From: Vibrio algarum
Lineage (GTDB): Bacteria > Pseudomonadota > Gammaproteobacteria > Enterobacterales > Vibrionaceae
Assembly: GCF_028204155.1 (NCBI RefSeq)
Contig: NZ_JAQLOI010000003.1
Span: 930,001-994,000 of the forward strand
Direction: 5' to 3'
DNA: 64,000 nt
A program made the position numbers and the translations under genes. The number at the start of each line of letters is the position of its first letter. The first letter of the stretch is position 1. Shown one piece after another: positions 36,101 to 45,145 of this stretch. Under the pieces are notes generated by a model. The model saw only the letters and a program-made list of their open reading frames with translations, was not told the DNA's origin and did no database searches.

Positions 36101-36645
36101 TCCTGACCTCCCAATTTACGTGCTAAGCATTGACGCAGTTGATCTAATGCGTAGCGAAGCCGTGTTTTTATTGCCTCTGGTTTTGCCTCAACAATGCTGC
36201 AAATTTGTGCTGGTTCAAAACCAGATTCGTATCGTAGTAGAAAAGCTTCACGCTGAAGCGGAGCGAGCAGTGACATGCAATGTTTGATGGCACTTTTGTT
36301 TTGTTCGGTTGGGTCGTACAACTCTTCAGATGGCTCATTGTCGAGTTGCGTATTGTAGGCTTTTTCAGACATGCGCTTTCTAAACTCATCTACGACTAGA
36401 TTGTGCGCGATTTTATAGATCCATGTAGTGAACTTGGCGGACGGTTGATAAGTTTCTCTTTTATCTACTACTTTGAACCATACCTCTTGGAACAACTCTT
36501 CTGCACGCGCACCTTGCGAAGGGTCGAGTTGCCTCACAAAGTAGCGATAGAGTGGTCCTTTGTGCCGTTGGTAGAGTTCGGTAAAGGCGACTTGGTCGCC
36601 CTTACCAAATACGGTCATCAGTTGTTCGTCGGTTCGGTTTTTCAT
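36097..36645 (-). CDS. ECF-type RNA polymerase sigma factor
   Basis: At 182 residues with sigma-70 region 2 (FTELYQRHKGPLYRYFVRQL, WIYKIAHNLVVDEFRKRM) and region 4 (LLAPLQREAFLLRYESGFEPAQICSIV, AIKTRLRYALDQLRQCL), it is an extracytoplasmic-function sigma factor. It is the middle gene of a tightly overlapped trio: a vWA lipoprotein upstream (start overlaps stop as TAATG) and a membrane protein downstream. Its regulon and signal are unknown. Confidence 0.92.
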   Translation of the reverse strand: MKNRTDEQLMTVFGKGDQVAFTELYQRHKGPLYRYFVRQLDPSQGARAEELFQEVWFKVVDKRETYQPSAKFTTWIYKIAHNLVVDEFRKRMSEKAYNTQLDNEPSEELYDPTEQNKSAIKHCMSLLAPLQREAFLLRYESGFEPAQICSIVEAKPEAIKTRLRYALDQLRQCLARKLGGQE

Positions 36646-38345
36646 TAAAGACTCTGAGTTACTTCAACTAAGCTAATAAATTCACCGCGGTAATTGAATG
36701 GGTCGTTACCTCTATTTTCTCGTGCGATATCAGCGATCTGCTCATAGGATAAATCATTTAGATAATTATTGTCTTTGAGTTTTTGTGCAAACGCCGCCAC
36801 GCTAGAGGCAAATTGGAAGTCTTCGCTAGCAAGGCTAAATTGTTCTTTAATCTGTTCGCTACTGATTATCGTAGATATCAATGTACTGTCATTAGAGTTT
36901 GGTCGTTTGTAGCGAACTTTTACCTGTGCAACTTCGCCGTCGAAATTTGGTTTTATTGCGGTTTTTGCGCCGTAACGCAGATCGTCAATTTGACCTTTGC
37001 TACCAGCAAGGGTTAATTCATAAAGTGCTGTGACAGTATGGCCCGCTCCTATTTCTCCCGCGTCGACTTTGTCGTTGTTAAAATCTTCGTCTTTTAGCAT
37101 ACGATTCTGATATCCGATAAGGCGATACTCTTTGACGATATCAGGGTTGAACTCGATTTGGATTTTAACGTCTGAAGCAATGGTTTGAAGCGTACCGCTC
37201 ATCTGGCGTAATAATACTTTCTTCGCTTCATGCAGCGTGTCGATGTAAGCATGATTGCCATCACCAATGTTGGCCAACTGTTCCATCATAGCGTCATTAT
37301 AATTGCCGCGTCCGAACCCGATTGTCGTGAGTGAAATACCTTGTTTACGTTCTGTCGCGATCGTCTCTTTTAGCGCGTCAATGCTGGTTACGCCGACATT
37401 AAAATCGCCATCGGTGGCTAAAATAATTCGATTCACACCGTTTTCAATGTAACTCGCTCTTGCCTGTTGGTAAGCCATAGTGATACCACTTTCTCCGTAT
37501 GTGCCACCACCCGCTGTTAGGTTTTTTAGTGCATTAATGATGGTCTCTTTTTCGTTTCCTTTTGTTGGTTTCAGAACCACACTTGAATGGCCAGCATAGG
37601 TGACTAAGCTTACGCTATCATTCTCACTCAACTCTTTGACTAGCATTGAGAGGCTGCGAACGAGCAGAGGTAGTTTATTTGCGTCGTTCATAGAGCCGGA
37701 AACGTCCACGAGGAAAACAAGGTTGGAAGGTTTGCGTTCTGAATGAGGGATGTCATAACCTTTTAATGCGATTCGAAGTAATTGCCTTGTTTCATTCCAC
37801 GGAGAAGGTGCTATCTCCGTGTTTACTGAGAACGGTTGATCTTTGTTTTCTGGTGGCGCGTATTGATAGTCGAAATAGTTGATAAACGCCTCTTCACGAA
37901 TGGCATCAACAGGGGGTTTTTGTCCCATATTCAAATAACTTCGAACGTTGGTGTAACTGCCTGTATCGACATCAATTGAAAAGGTCGATAGAGGCGCGTT
38001 AATAACTTGATGGACGTTGTTACTTACGCTTTCAAGGTAGTTATCTCTATTTTGATTGTAAACAGGCGGTTCGATTCTCAGCATCGTATCCATTTGTGAT
38101 GCTGGCATAGCGCGCACGGCTTGATTGGATATTTTAGATTTCGATTGTCTTTCTAATGTTGCAACGGTATAAATTTCTTGCTCTTGTATCGCGTGCGCTT
38201 TTGTTTCTCGGGCTATAACATCAGCGATGACGGCTTGATCTTTTTTTGAACTCGATGCTTGGTCTTGTTCGTTCGCTAATTTGTCACTGCAACCCATTAC
38301 CATTGTTAGTGCGGCGCATACCGTTGTTATTTTGCCTAAAGTCAT
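36645..38345 (-). CDS. vWA-domain lipoprotein (YfbK-like)
   Basis: A lipobox VMGC (Cys 19) predicts a lipoprotein. The N-terminal region holds a von Willebrand domain preceding segment (PLSTFSIDVDTGSYTNVRSYL) and a vWA domain (about 195-380) with an intact MIDAS motif FLVDVSGSMND and later LATDGDFNVG. A C-terminal DUF3520-like region (FQFASSVAAFAQKLKDNNYL, IADIARENRGNDP) follows. It is the promoter-proximal gene of the vWA-sigma-membrane protein operon and may be an envelope sensor or scaffold. Confidence 0.88.
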   Translation of the reverse strand: MTLGKITTVCAALTMVMGCSDKLANEQDQASSSKKDQAVIADVIARETKAHAIQEQEIYTVATLERQSKSKISNQAVRAMPASQMDTMLRIEPPVYNQNRDNYLESVSNNVHQVINAPLSTFSIDVDTGSYTNVRSYLNMGQKPPVDAIREEAFINYFDYQYAPPENKDQPFSVNTEIAPSPWNETRQLLRIALKGYDIPHSERKPSNLVFLVDVSGSMNDANKLPLLVRSLSMLVKELSENDSVSLVTYAGHSSVVLKPTKGNEKETIINALKNLTAGGGTYGESGITMAYQQARASYIENGVNRIILATDGDFNVGVTSIDALKETIATERKQGISLTTIGFGRGNYNDAMMEQLANIGDGNHAYIDTLHEAKKVLLRQMSGTLQTIASDVKIQIEFNPDIVKEYRLIGYQNRMLKDEDFNNDKVDAGEIGAGHTVTALYELTLAGSKGQIDDLRYGAKTAIKPNFDGEVAQVKVRYKRPNSNDSTLISTIISSEQIKEQFSLASEDFQFASSVAAFAQKLKDNNYLNDLSYEQIADIARENRGNDPFNYRGEFISLVEVTQSL

Positions 38346-38435
38346 ATGAATTTCCTTCTGTGTCTCAGTCTGTTTCGTATATAAACGGATGAGTTTTCAA
38401 AAGGGGTTATTTATTTTTATATAGTTCGATTAAAT

Positions 38436-39794
38436 TTACTTAAAGCAAACGTCTGCCCAACGAGATAAGCCAGCCGTTACCGAGCCAAAATAGCTACCGC
38501 TTACGATTTCGGTATTTGGCAATACCGATTTTATTGCTGCTCTCAGTATTGGTGATCGCGCTGATCCACCCGTCATATAGACGACATCTGGTTTGGTCTG
38601 TCCTTGTTGTTCTGCCTCTTTAATCATCCGCGTGATTTTTCTGACAGGTTCAGAAATGGCGTCAGCCATCTGTTCTTTTAGTAGGTTAAGTTCTACGGTG
38701 TCTTCTAATAGATTGAGGCTGGAGACGTACTGCTCTTGCTTGCCCAATGCGATTTTTGCAAGCTCAGCTTCTCTTACAACGCTGTGTCCTAATGTGCCTT
38801 TATGGAGGTAGGACAATCGCCTGATTTTCTCAGGTTGCTTTGCGTTTTTGGTCAGATCTAACAGCTGCTTCAAATTTTCAAGTGTGTAAAAATCTCTTTG
38901 AGCAATTACATCATTGATTGCAACACAGTTCCAAAACTGAGAAATAGGGACGGGTAATCCGGAGAGTTGTTCGGTCCCTAAGCCAAATTCAGACATGAAT
39001 TTTTTGAAAGCTATCGCGATATCTAAGTCATTCCCACCAACAGATAAACCGCTATGCGAAAGAAGTGAGTCTGTTCGGTTCGCCTTACCTTGCCAACTGG
39101 GGCCCATATTTATAAGTGAACAATCCGACGTACCACCACCGATATCAACGACTAATACCGTTTTATCAGCGGTTAAAGTGGATTCATATTCGAAACCAGC
39201 TGCAACAGGCTCAAACTGAAATTCAATATTTTTAAAACCCACACGCCTAGCCGCACTGCGCAATATCCCTTCTGCTTGGATATTGGACTTTTCGCCACCC
39301 CTACCGTGAAAATTAACAGGGCGGCCAATAACTACGTCTGAAACAGCGTTGTCGAGTTGCTTTTCTACTTGCTGTTTTACGTTTGCCATCATGGCGCAGA
39401 TGAGATCTTCGAAATAGGAAAGTTGCACGTCTCGCAAGCCTTGCGTACCCAAAAATGATTTTGGTGATTGTACGTAGTAAACGTACTTAGGATCATCTAG
39501 GTAGAGGTCTAATGCTGATTGGCCAAAATGGACATCATCGTGACGAACGTTTAATCCCTCTTCATGATTAATTTTTATGGCGCGACGGAGAACAGATTCG
39601 CCAATAGTATTGGCAGGCTTGATGTTCAGGCATTTAAACAAGTATTCAGATACTGTCTCTGCGTTGGGAGCACTGAGTGTTGATGGCAGGTAAACATCAT
39701 TTTCAGATAGAGGGATGACTCGCACCTGCTCATCTACTATACGTGCTACCGAGCAATTTGCAGTACCAAAATCAAAACCAATAGCCATAAACAA
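38436..39794 (-). CDS. yegD: Hsp70-like chaperone homologue YegD
   Basis: This 452-residue protein matches E. coli YegD in length and sequence: IGFDFGTANCSVARIVD, SPKSFLGTQGLRDVQLSYFEDL, VIGRPVNFHGRGG, VVDIGGGTSDCSLINMGPSWQ, SVGGNDLDIAIAFK, and VVYMTGGSARSPILRAAIKS. It has the actin-like ATPase domain but no full Hsp70 substrate-binding domain. It is on its own, about 90 bases upstream of the vWA operon. Confidence 0.94.
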   Translation of the reverse strand: MFMAIGFDFGTANCSVARIVDEQVRVIPLSENDVYLPSTLSAPNAETVSEYLFKCLNIKPANTIGESVLRRAIKINHEEGLNVRHDDVHFGQSALDLYLDDPKYVYYVQSPKSFLGTQGLRDVQLSYFEDLICAMMANVKQQVEKQLDNAVSDVVIGRPVNFHGRGGEKSNIQAEGILRSAARRVGFKNIEFQFEPVAAGFEYESTLTADKTVLVVDIGGGTSDCSLINMGPSWQGKANRTDSLLSHSGLSVGGNDLDIAIAFKKFMSEFGLGTEQLSGLPVPISQFWNCVAINDVIAQRDFYTLENLKQLLDLTKNAKQPEKIRRLSYLHKGTLGHSVVREAELAKIALGKQEQYVSSLNLLEDTVELNLLKEQMADAISEPVRKITRMIKEAEQQGQTKPDVVYMTGGSARSPILRAAIKSVLPNTEIVSGSYFGSVTAGLSRWADVCFK

Positions 39795-39977
39795 CCTTTC
39801 TGAAATAAATTAGCGAGTCGAAAAGCGCCATACTATAAAGGCTCCCCCATAGTCAGGTCAAACGATTTATTCGTTTTTTGATCCGATTGGTGTTTTAGTA
39901 AACGGTCACTTTATTTAATCATACTAGGTTTGTATTTTTACAGTGTTTGTCCGCTCGGACACCCAACAGCAACGTAT

Positions 39978-40003
39978 AAAAAAGGAGAGTCGAAAGACTC
40001 CCC
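39978..40003 (-). terminator. Terminator of the SerA/SerC-like pair
   Basis: On the minus strand, GGGGAGTC and GACTCTCC pair (one G-U) around loop TTTC, followed by six T. It lies just after the 3-phosphoglycerate-dehydrogenase-like gene. Confidence 0.8.
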
Positions 40004-40019
40004 CAGAAATCCTATTCAG

Positions 40020-41210
40020 TTAAAACGCACTGACATTAAATACATGTTCTACTGCGGTTATTTGAGCCAATAGCTGCTCGGTGGGTTCCGATTCTATATC
40101 GACGATTGTGTAGGCAATGTCATCGCGACTTCGGTTAAGCATATCGATAACATTAATTTCTAAATCAGATAGAACCACAAGAACCTGACTCAATACTTTT
40201 GGTACATTGTCATTGGCAAAAGCAATTCGATAACCTTTAGTTCTATCTAAACGAATGGTTGGAAAGTTAACAGAATTACGAATATTGCCATTTTCAAGAA
40301 AATCCATTAGTTGATCGGCTGCCATCGTGGCGCAATTCTGTTCTGCTTCTTCTGTACTAGCGCCAAGATGCGGTAACAAAATAACCTTAGGGTGCTCTAG
40401 GAGCTCCGGTGATGGGAAGTCACAAACGTATTGCTTAACGGTGCCTAGTTCTAGTGAGCTCATTAAGGCTTGTTGATTGACAATGCTACCACGAGCGAAG
40501 TTTAGTATCACGGAGCCGGGTTTTGCATGGGAGAAGGTCTCGGTGTTAAGCATATCTTTAGTATGTTCATTGGCAGGAACGTGTAAGCTGACAAAATCAC
40601 TGCGAGAAAGTAGCCATTGTAGATTTTCGGCTCGTTGTATTTGTGAAGAGAGTCGCCATGCGGTATCGACACTGAGTGCCGGGTCGTAACCAACAACATT
40701 CATACCTAACGCTAGCGCAGCGTGGGCGACACTGGCTCCAATAGCGCCCAAACCAACCACACCCAATGTTTTTCCTGCTAACTCTGAACCTACGAAATTC
40801 TTCTTTTCTTTTTCAACGAGTTTTGAAAACTGAGGGTTGTCGAGTTCGTTGACAAGGGTTCTGGTGAAGTCGATACCACTAATTATGTTACGTGAAGACA
40901 TCAACATACCAGTCAAGACAAGCTCTTTAACGGCATTAGCATTGGCACCGGGCGTGTTGAATACAACGATTCCTTGATGAGTACAATCTCTCACTGGAAT
41001 ATTATTAACGCCTGCTCCACATCGAGCAATCGCTTTCACTCGATCAGGGAAACATATTTCATGTAAGCTTTGACTGCGCAACATAATGGCGTCGGGCTCG
41101 CTTATTTCACTGGCTACCTCATAGCTATCACGAGGAAAACGGTCCAATCCATGGGCGCTGATACTATTATAAGTACGAATTTTTCTCATTGACATGACTC
41201 TCTTATACAT
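40020..41210 (-). CDS. D-3-phosphoglycerate dehydrogenase-like protein with ACT domain
   Basis: Family members oxidise 3-phosphoglycerate to phosphohydroxypyruvate with NAD. The nucleotide-binding domain (about 145-290) shows LGVVGLGAIGASVAHAALALGM; the catalytic Arg/Glu/His lie in ILNFARGSIV, CDFPSPELLEHPKV and LLPHLGASTEEAE. A C-terminal ACT domain ends IVDIESEPTEQ. The start is ambiguous: ATGs at 41210, 41195 and 41189 are all in frame, and MRKIRTYNSISAHGL is probably the conserved start. It lies 32 bases downstream of a SerC-like gene. Confidence 0.85.
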   Translation of the reverse strand: MYKRVMSMRKIRTYNSISAHGLDRFPRDSYEVASEISEPDAIMLRSQSLHEICFPDRVKAIARCGAGVNNIPVRDCTHQGIVVFNTPGANANAVKELVLTGMLMSSRNIISGIDFTRTLVNELDNPQFSKLVEKEKKNFVGSELAGKTLGVVGLGAIGASVAHAALALGMNVVGYDPALSVDTAWRLSSQIQRAENLQWLLSRSDFVSLHVPANEHTKDMLNTETFSHAKPGSVILNFARGSIVNQQALMSSLELGTVKQYVCDFPSPELLEHPKVILLPHLGASTEEAEQNCATMAADQLMDFLENGNIRNSVNFPTIRLDRTKGYRIAFANDNVPKVLSQVLVVLSDLEINVIDMLNRSRDDIAYTIVDIESEPTEQLLAQITAVEHVFNVSAF

Positions 41211-41241
41211 GAGTCTCTATCCAAAAATAGAGACCTTATGA

Positions 41242-42357
41242 TTATTTACAAACGTGCTGATAACCCCAGCTAAGCCAAGGAAGCAGCAATTTAAGATCAC
41301 TTGATTCGACCGTTGCGCCGCACCAGATCCTAAGCCCTGCAGGAGCATCGCGGTAAGCGCCAATGTCGTAGGCAACGCCTTCATTATCGAGCAACTTAAC
41401 TAAGGCTTTAACCTGATCGGGTGTTGCGTCTAAAGAGAGGCAGACACTGGTATTGGAGCGTGTTTCTGGGTCTTCGGCTAAGAAGTTTATCCACTCATTT
41501 TCTGCAATAAACTGTTCCATGACCGCGAGGTTTTCGCGAGATTTGTTGATGCAAGAAGAAAGGCCACCTATGGATTCGACCCACTGTAACGCGTCTAGGT
41601 AATCGGCTACGCATAGCATTGACGGAGTGTTGATGGTAGCGCCACTAAAGATACCTTCAATAAGTTTATTACCTTTAGTTAGTCGGAAGATTTTAGGCAT
41701 AGGCCAACTTGGTGTATAGCTTTCTAATCGTGCGACGGCTTTTGGACTCAACACGATGACACCGTGACCACCTTCACCACCAAGTACTTTTTGCCAACTA
41801 TAGGTTGTGACATCTAACTTTTCCCACGGCATTGGCATTGCGAAGACGGCAGAGGTAGCATCACAGATGGTTAACCCTTTACGTGAATCATCAATCCAAT
41901 TGCCATCAGGGACGCACACACCTGATGTTGTACCGTTCCATGTAAACACGACATCATGATCGGAATTAGCCTGAGTAAGGTCGGGTAGTTGTCCATAATC
42001 GGCGCCAAAGTGACGTACATCATCGAGTTTGAGCTGCTTAGTTACATCGGTTAGCCACTCTTCACCAAATGATTCCCATGTGAAAATATCAACAGGGTTT
42101 TGGCCTAGCATGGACCAAAGTATCATTTCCATCGCACCGGTATCTGATGCGGGCACAATTCCAACCCTGTAATCGTCTGGAATATTAAGGGCTGTCTTTG
42201 TTTGCTCAATAGCTGATTGCAATGCGGCTTTGCCAATTGCGCTACGATGAGAACGTCCTAATGTTGACAAATCTAATTGATTTACATCGTATCCTGGGCG
42301 TTTGGCACAAGGGCCAGAAGAGAAATTCGGGTTAGCGGGTTTTTGCTGAGGTTTCAT
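41242..42357 (-). CDS. Phosphoserine aminotransferase, Methanosarcina/alphaproteobacterial type
   Basis: SerC-type enzymes transaminate phosphohydroxypyruvate to phosphoserine using PLP. The sequence is not the E. coli type: it opens PANPNFSSGPCAKRPG, then LGRSHRSAIGKAAL, VPASDTGAMEMILWSMLG, and has the PLP Lys in YSWQKVLGGEGGHGV, as in the archaeal/alphaproteobacterial subfamily. ATG 42357 is preferred, with AAGGAG four bases before it, over a TTG-started extension to 42375. Together with the downstream dehydrogenase it could make phosphoserine or a related amino acid. Confidence 0.88.
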   Translation of the reverse strand: MKPQQKPANPNFSSGPCAKRPGYDVNQLDLSTLGRSHRSAIGKAALQSAIEQTKTALNIPDDYRVGIVPASDTGAMEMILWSMLGQNPVDIFTWESFGEEWLTDVTKQLKLDDVRHFGADYGQLPDLTQANSDHDVVFTWNGTTSGVCVPDGNWIDDSRKGLTICDATSAVFAMPMPWEKLDVTTYSWQKVLGGEGGHGVIVLSPKAVARLESYTPSWPMPKIFRLTKGNKLIEGIFSGATINTPSMLCVADYLDALQWVESIGGLSSCINKSRENLAVMEQFIAENEWINFLAEDPETRSNTSVCLSLDATPDQVKALVKLLDNEGVAYDIGAYRDAPAGLRIWCGATVESSDLKLLLPWLSWGYQHVCK

Positions 42358-42603
42358 AATACTCCTTGGGGGCAACAGCCGATTCGAAAATAAGTTGAAT
42401 CAAGCCAACGAGTATAAAAATTAAAGGGATTTGGAAACATGATCCTTGCGGGATTTTCGTACATGCGTGAATATTTACGCTGTTTAAGTGCAACTTTAGT
42501 AAAATTTAGCGGATGCTTCTTTAAGAGAGAGAAAATAGAATGATTTAGTTGTCGCTCTTATCTTATATAGCGTTATCGCCTAATGGTGGCGACGTAATCC
42601 CTA

Positions 42604-42948
42604 TCAAATAATTAAGCAGATCAACAGACTGACCGTACCAGAAATAAAAAGCCGTTGGCTTAACGGCAGATCGACATAGGTAAACGCCTGTTCACCCGAG
42701 CTATCACTTATTGAAGCCGCCTTTCTTGTTGCGATATTCGGGCTGTGATTTATATAGCGCGCAGTCGTTGGTGTTGAAACCATAAAAAAGACGCCAACAA
42801 CCCACTGGATAACTACCGAATAAAAAAAGTAATCCGAGATGAAATTGACAGATATAAAATCCGTTTGCGTACTGATAAGGAAAATAGAACCGCCAACAAA
42901 TGTGTTCATCAATACGGAAAAAAGTAATGTGTTAAACAGTGTTCTCAT
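42604..42948 (-). CDS. Small membrane protein of unknown function
   Basis: The 114-residue protein has about three hydrophobic segments (LFNTLLFSVLMNTFVGGSIF, FFYSVVIQWVVGVFFMVS, and the C-terminal LFISGTVSLLICLII) with a short polar loop between the second and third. No family is recognised. A 228-bp spacer without a gene separates it from the serC-like start, and a second spacer of about 250 bp lies before the L,D-transpeptidase. Confidence 0.5.
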   Translation of the reverse strand: MRTLFNTLLFSVLMNTFVGGSIFLISTQTDFISVNFISDYFFYSVVIQWVVGVFFMVSTPTTARYINHSPNIATRKAASISDSSGEQAFTYVDLPLSQRLFISGTVSLLICLII

Positions 42949-43201
42949 AGAGTTTATTTCATTTCATTATATCAGCATACATCTTAACATTTATTTAAAA
43001 TCATATAGTTAACTTTATTTCAGTTGTGGCCGATATATGAGCTTAGCTTTGACTAGATTATACATCACCCAGTTTTTATTGCTTATAACCATTGGCAAGG
43101 GCGGTAGACAGTTCTGGTGTATAAGATCGGTTTACTTTATTGTAATCTATTATTTACGGATGATGAGTTTGTGTATCGAATTGAAAAGGAACCGATATTT
43201 G

Positions 43202-43984
43202 ATGAACTTTAAATGGATAGTTTTGTTTTGCTTATTTCTGATTTCGCCTCTACAGGCGGCAACTTATCAGCTTCCTACCGATGGCAGTCGTTTAGTTGGG
43301 CGGGTTCAAAATCATTTGGTGGAACAAGGCCAAACAATGGCTCAAATAGCGAAAGAATATGATGTTGGTTTTTTATCTCTAATGGCCGCTAACAGAGGGG
43401 TCGACCCTTTTTTACCTGAAGAAGGGACGGTCCTCACTATACCATCACGGTTTATTTTGCCGTCGAAAGAGCGCGAAGGGATCGTAATTAACCTTGCAGA
43501 ATTACGACTCTACTATTTTGATAAAGATAAAAAACATGTACACGTTTTTCCTGTTGGCATTGGCCGTATTGGACGCGATACTCCTGAAATGGTCTCTTAT
43601 ATTAACGAAAAAATTAAAGACCCTACTTGGACTCCAACTCAAACAATTAGAGCCGAGTCTTTAGCCAATGGTATTGAGTTGCCTCAGGTTGTTCCTGCGG
43701 GACCGAATAATCCTCTAGGCTTATATGCATTGCGCCTAGCTTATGGTGTAGGCGATTATCTTATTCATGGCACCAATAAGGATTTTGGTATCGGGTTGCG
43801 TGTAAGTTCTGGTTGTATCCGGATGGAGCCAAAAGATATCGAATGGTTATTTAACCGCGTTTCTCGCAAAGAAAAGGTCACCGTCGTTAACACTCCAGTA
43901 AAAATGACACTAGAGCCTGACAGTAGTGTCTTCATGGAGGTTCACGAGCCACTAACGAGAAGTAATGGCGAGAAAAAATGTTAG
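43202..43984 (+). CDS. L,D-transpeptidase (YbiS/YcfS/ErfK type) with LysM
   Basis: These periplasmic enzymes crosslink peptidoglycan or attach Lpp to it. A signal peptide (IVLFCLFLISPLQA) is followed by a LysM-like module (HLVEQGQTMAQIAKEYDVG) and the YkuD catalytic domain with HGTNKDFGIGLRVSSGCIRM, including the nucleophile Cys in SSGCIRM. ATG 43202 is chosen because AAAGGAA lies before it and the signal peptide begins there; the longer frame to 43037 adds no plausible start. An Lpp-like substrate is encoded 2 kb away. Confidence 0.9.
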   Translation: MNFKWIVLFCLFLISPLQAATYQLPTDGSRLVGRVQNHLVEQGQTMAQIAKEYDVGFLSLMAANRGVDPFLPEEGTVLTIPSRFILPSKEREGIVINLAELRLYYFDKDKKHVHVFPVGIGRIGRDTPEMVSYINEKIKDPTWTPTQTIRAESLANGIELPQVVPAGPNNPLGLYALRLAYGVGDYLIHGTNKDFGIGLRVSSGCIRMEPKDIEWLFNRVSRKEKVTVVNTPVKMTLEPDSSVFMEVHEPLTRSNGEKKC

Positions 43985-44103
43985 TAGTTCCGGAGAACTT
44001 AGAAGCTTTTATGGACGAATTTGATATGTCTAAGCGCAAAGCAAAAGCAGCAATATTAGTACAAAGCGGTGTACCTTTAGAAATAGTTGAACCTCAATTT
44101 TAA
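43978..44103 (+). CDS. 41-residue small protein overlapping the L,D-transpeptidase stop
   Basis: An ATG at 43978 overlaps the transpeptidase stop by seven bases and opens a 41-codon frame: PENLEAFMDEFDMSKRKAKA, then AILVQSGVPLEIVEPQF. It is mixed-charge and looks helical. The overlap suggests translational coupling. No family is known to me. Confidence 0.4.
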   Translation: MLVVPENLEAFMDEFDMSKRKAKAAILVQSGVPLEIVEPQF

Positions 44104-44164
44104 ACTGGTTTGTACTACAATTAATCGGGTCATATTAGATAAATTAAGATTGAGGGATAAACCG

Positions 44165-44401
44165 ATGAAGACAATGACATGCAAACAACTGGGTGGTGCT
44201 TGCGATAAAACTTTTAGTGCTAACACCTTTGACGAGCTTGCTGAATTGAGTAAGCAGCATGGAATGGAGATGTTTCAACAACAAGATGCTGAGCATTTAG
44301 AAGCGATGGCACGAATTCAAAAACTGATGCAAGATCCAGAAGCAATGAAAGCTTGGTTTGATAGCAAAAGAACAGAGTTTGAACAACTCCAACCGGATTA
44401 G
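44165..44401 (+). CDS. DUF1059-like small protein
   Basis: From ATG 44165 (GAGGG site eight bases ahead) the protein has 78 residues and opens MTCKQLGGACDKTFSANTFD, with the paired Cys and FDELAELSKQHG helix typical of DUF1059. It ends DPEAMKAWFDSKRTEF. The upstream frame to 44087 has no ribosome site and overlaps the small protein, so it was not used. Function is unknown. Confidence 0.75.
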   Translation: MKTMTCKQLGGACDKTFSANTFDELAELSKQHGMEMFQQQDAEHLEAMARIQKLMQDPEAMKAWFDSKRTEFEQLQPD

Positions 44402-44409
44402 AACAAAGC

Positions 44410-45009
44410 CTAGTTTTTCTCGTCTTTTGCTAGTGTAAGAGACACTGTGGTTAGATACAACTCGCTAAGGTGGTTCATCGCTTCGGTGTGCTGTGTGTAG
44501 TCTTTAAACAGGATGCGGCGTTCTTGAGTCATTTCAGCTAAGTCATCCGATAAATGCCAATAGAGGTCAGAGGTATAAAGCATCTCAGACAAAGATTTGT
44601 ACACTTCCATCTCATAGGCCTGACTAAGATCGGCGAGAATGCTTTCTCGGTCCTGCTCACTGGTCATAGGGTGCTTGATACTTTCTAGTGCTTTTATGTA
44701 GTATGAATTATTAGCTAAAACTTCCATAAGAGGCTGATTATCATTTGCCATAATCGTTAGCGTTCGTTTAATGATATTTAACCAGTTTTCTTTAGTTAGC
44801 GTATTTTCGTCTACGCTTTCAAATTCATGACGTATCTTATTCTCAATGATAAGTTGAGACTTTTTCAGTACCGCCCTTACTTTTTGAAATGGTAGTTGGA
44901 ACTCTATACAAAGGTTTAGGATGAGCCGGTGAAATCCGCCGTCAGGGAGGTGAAGATTACCTTTGAAAACGGCAATAGCTTGTTCTTGTTCAGGTGTAAG
45001 AGTGCTCAT
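44410..45009 (-). CDS. Hypothetical soluble helical protein
   Basis: This 199-residue protein is acidic and mostly helical, with no signal peptide or membrane segment (e.g. LILNLCIEFQLPFQKVRAVL, ADLSQAYEMEVYKSLSEML). No family is recognised. It converges on the DUF1059-like gene with eight bases between the stops. Confidence 0.55.
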   Translation of the reverse strand: MSTLTPEQEQAIAVFKGNLHLPDGGFHRLILNLCIEFQLPFQKVRAVLKKSQLIIENKIRHEFESVDENTLTKENWLNIIKRTLTIMANDNQPLMEVLANNSYYIKALESIKHPMTSEQDRESILADLSQAYEMEVYKSLSEMLYTSDLYWHLSDDLAEMTQERRILFKDYTQHTEAMNHLSELYLTTVSLTLAKDEKN

Positions 45010-45145
45010 CTAAAATATTTCCTTTCAACTTGGTGCTGATTGTTTCTGCTTTTATTAATGCTGTTTATTTTTCGAGCCATAAATTAGCCACGGCGTTTCT
45101 TTAGAATTTCATCTATGTCTAACGCTTCGGTGTATAAGCATAGAT

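Noticed and set aside
43037..43201. 55-residue N-terminal extension of the L,D-transpeptidase
   Set aside because: It would place a second hydrophobic region before a normal signal peptide; the good ribosome site belongs to 43202.
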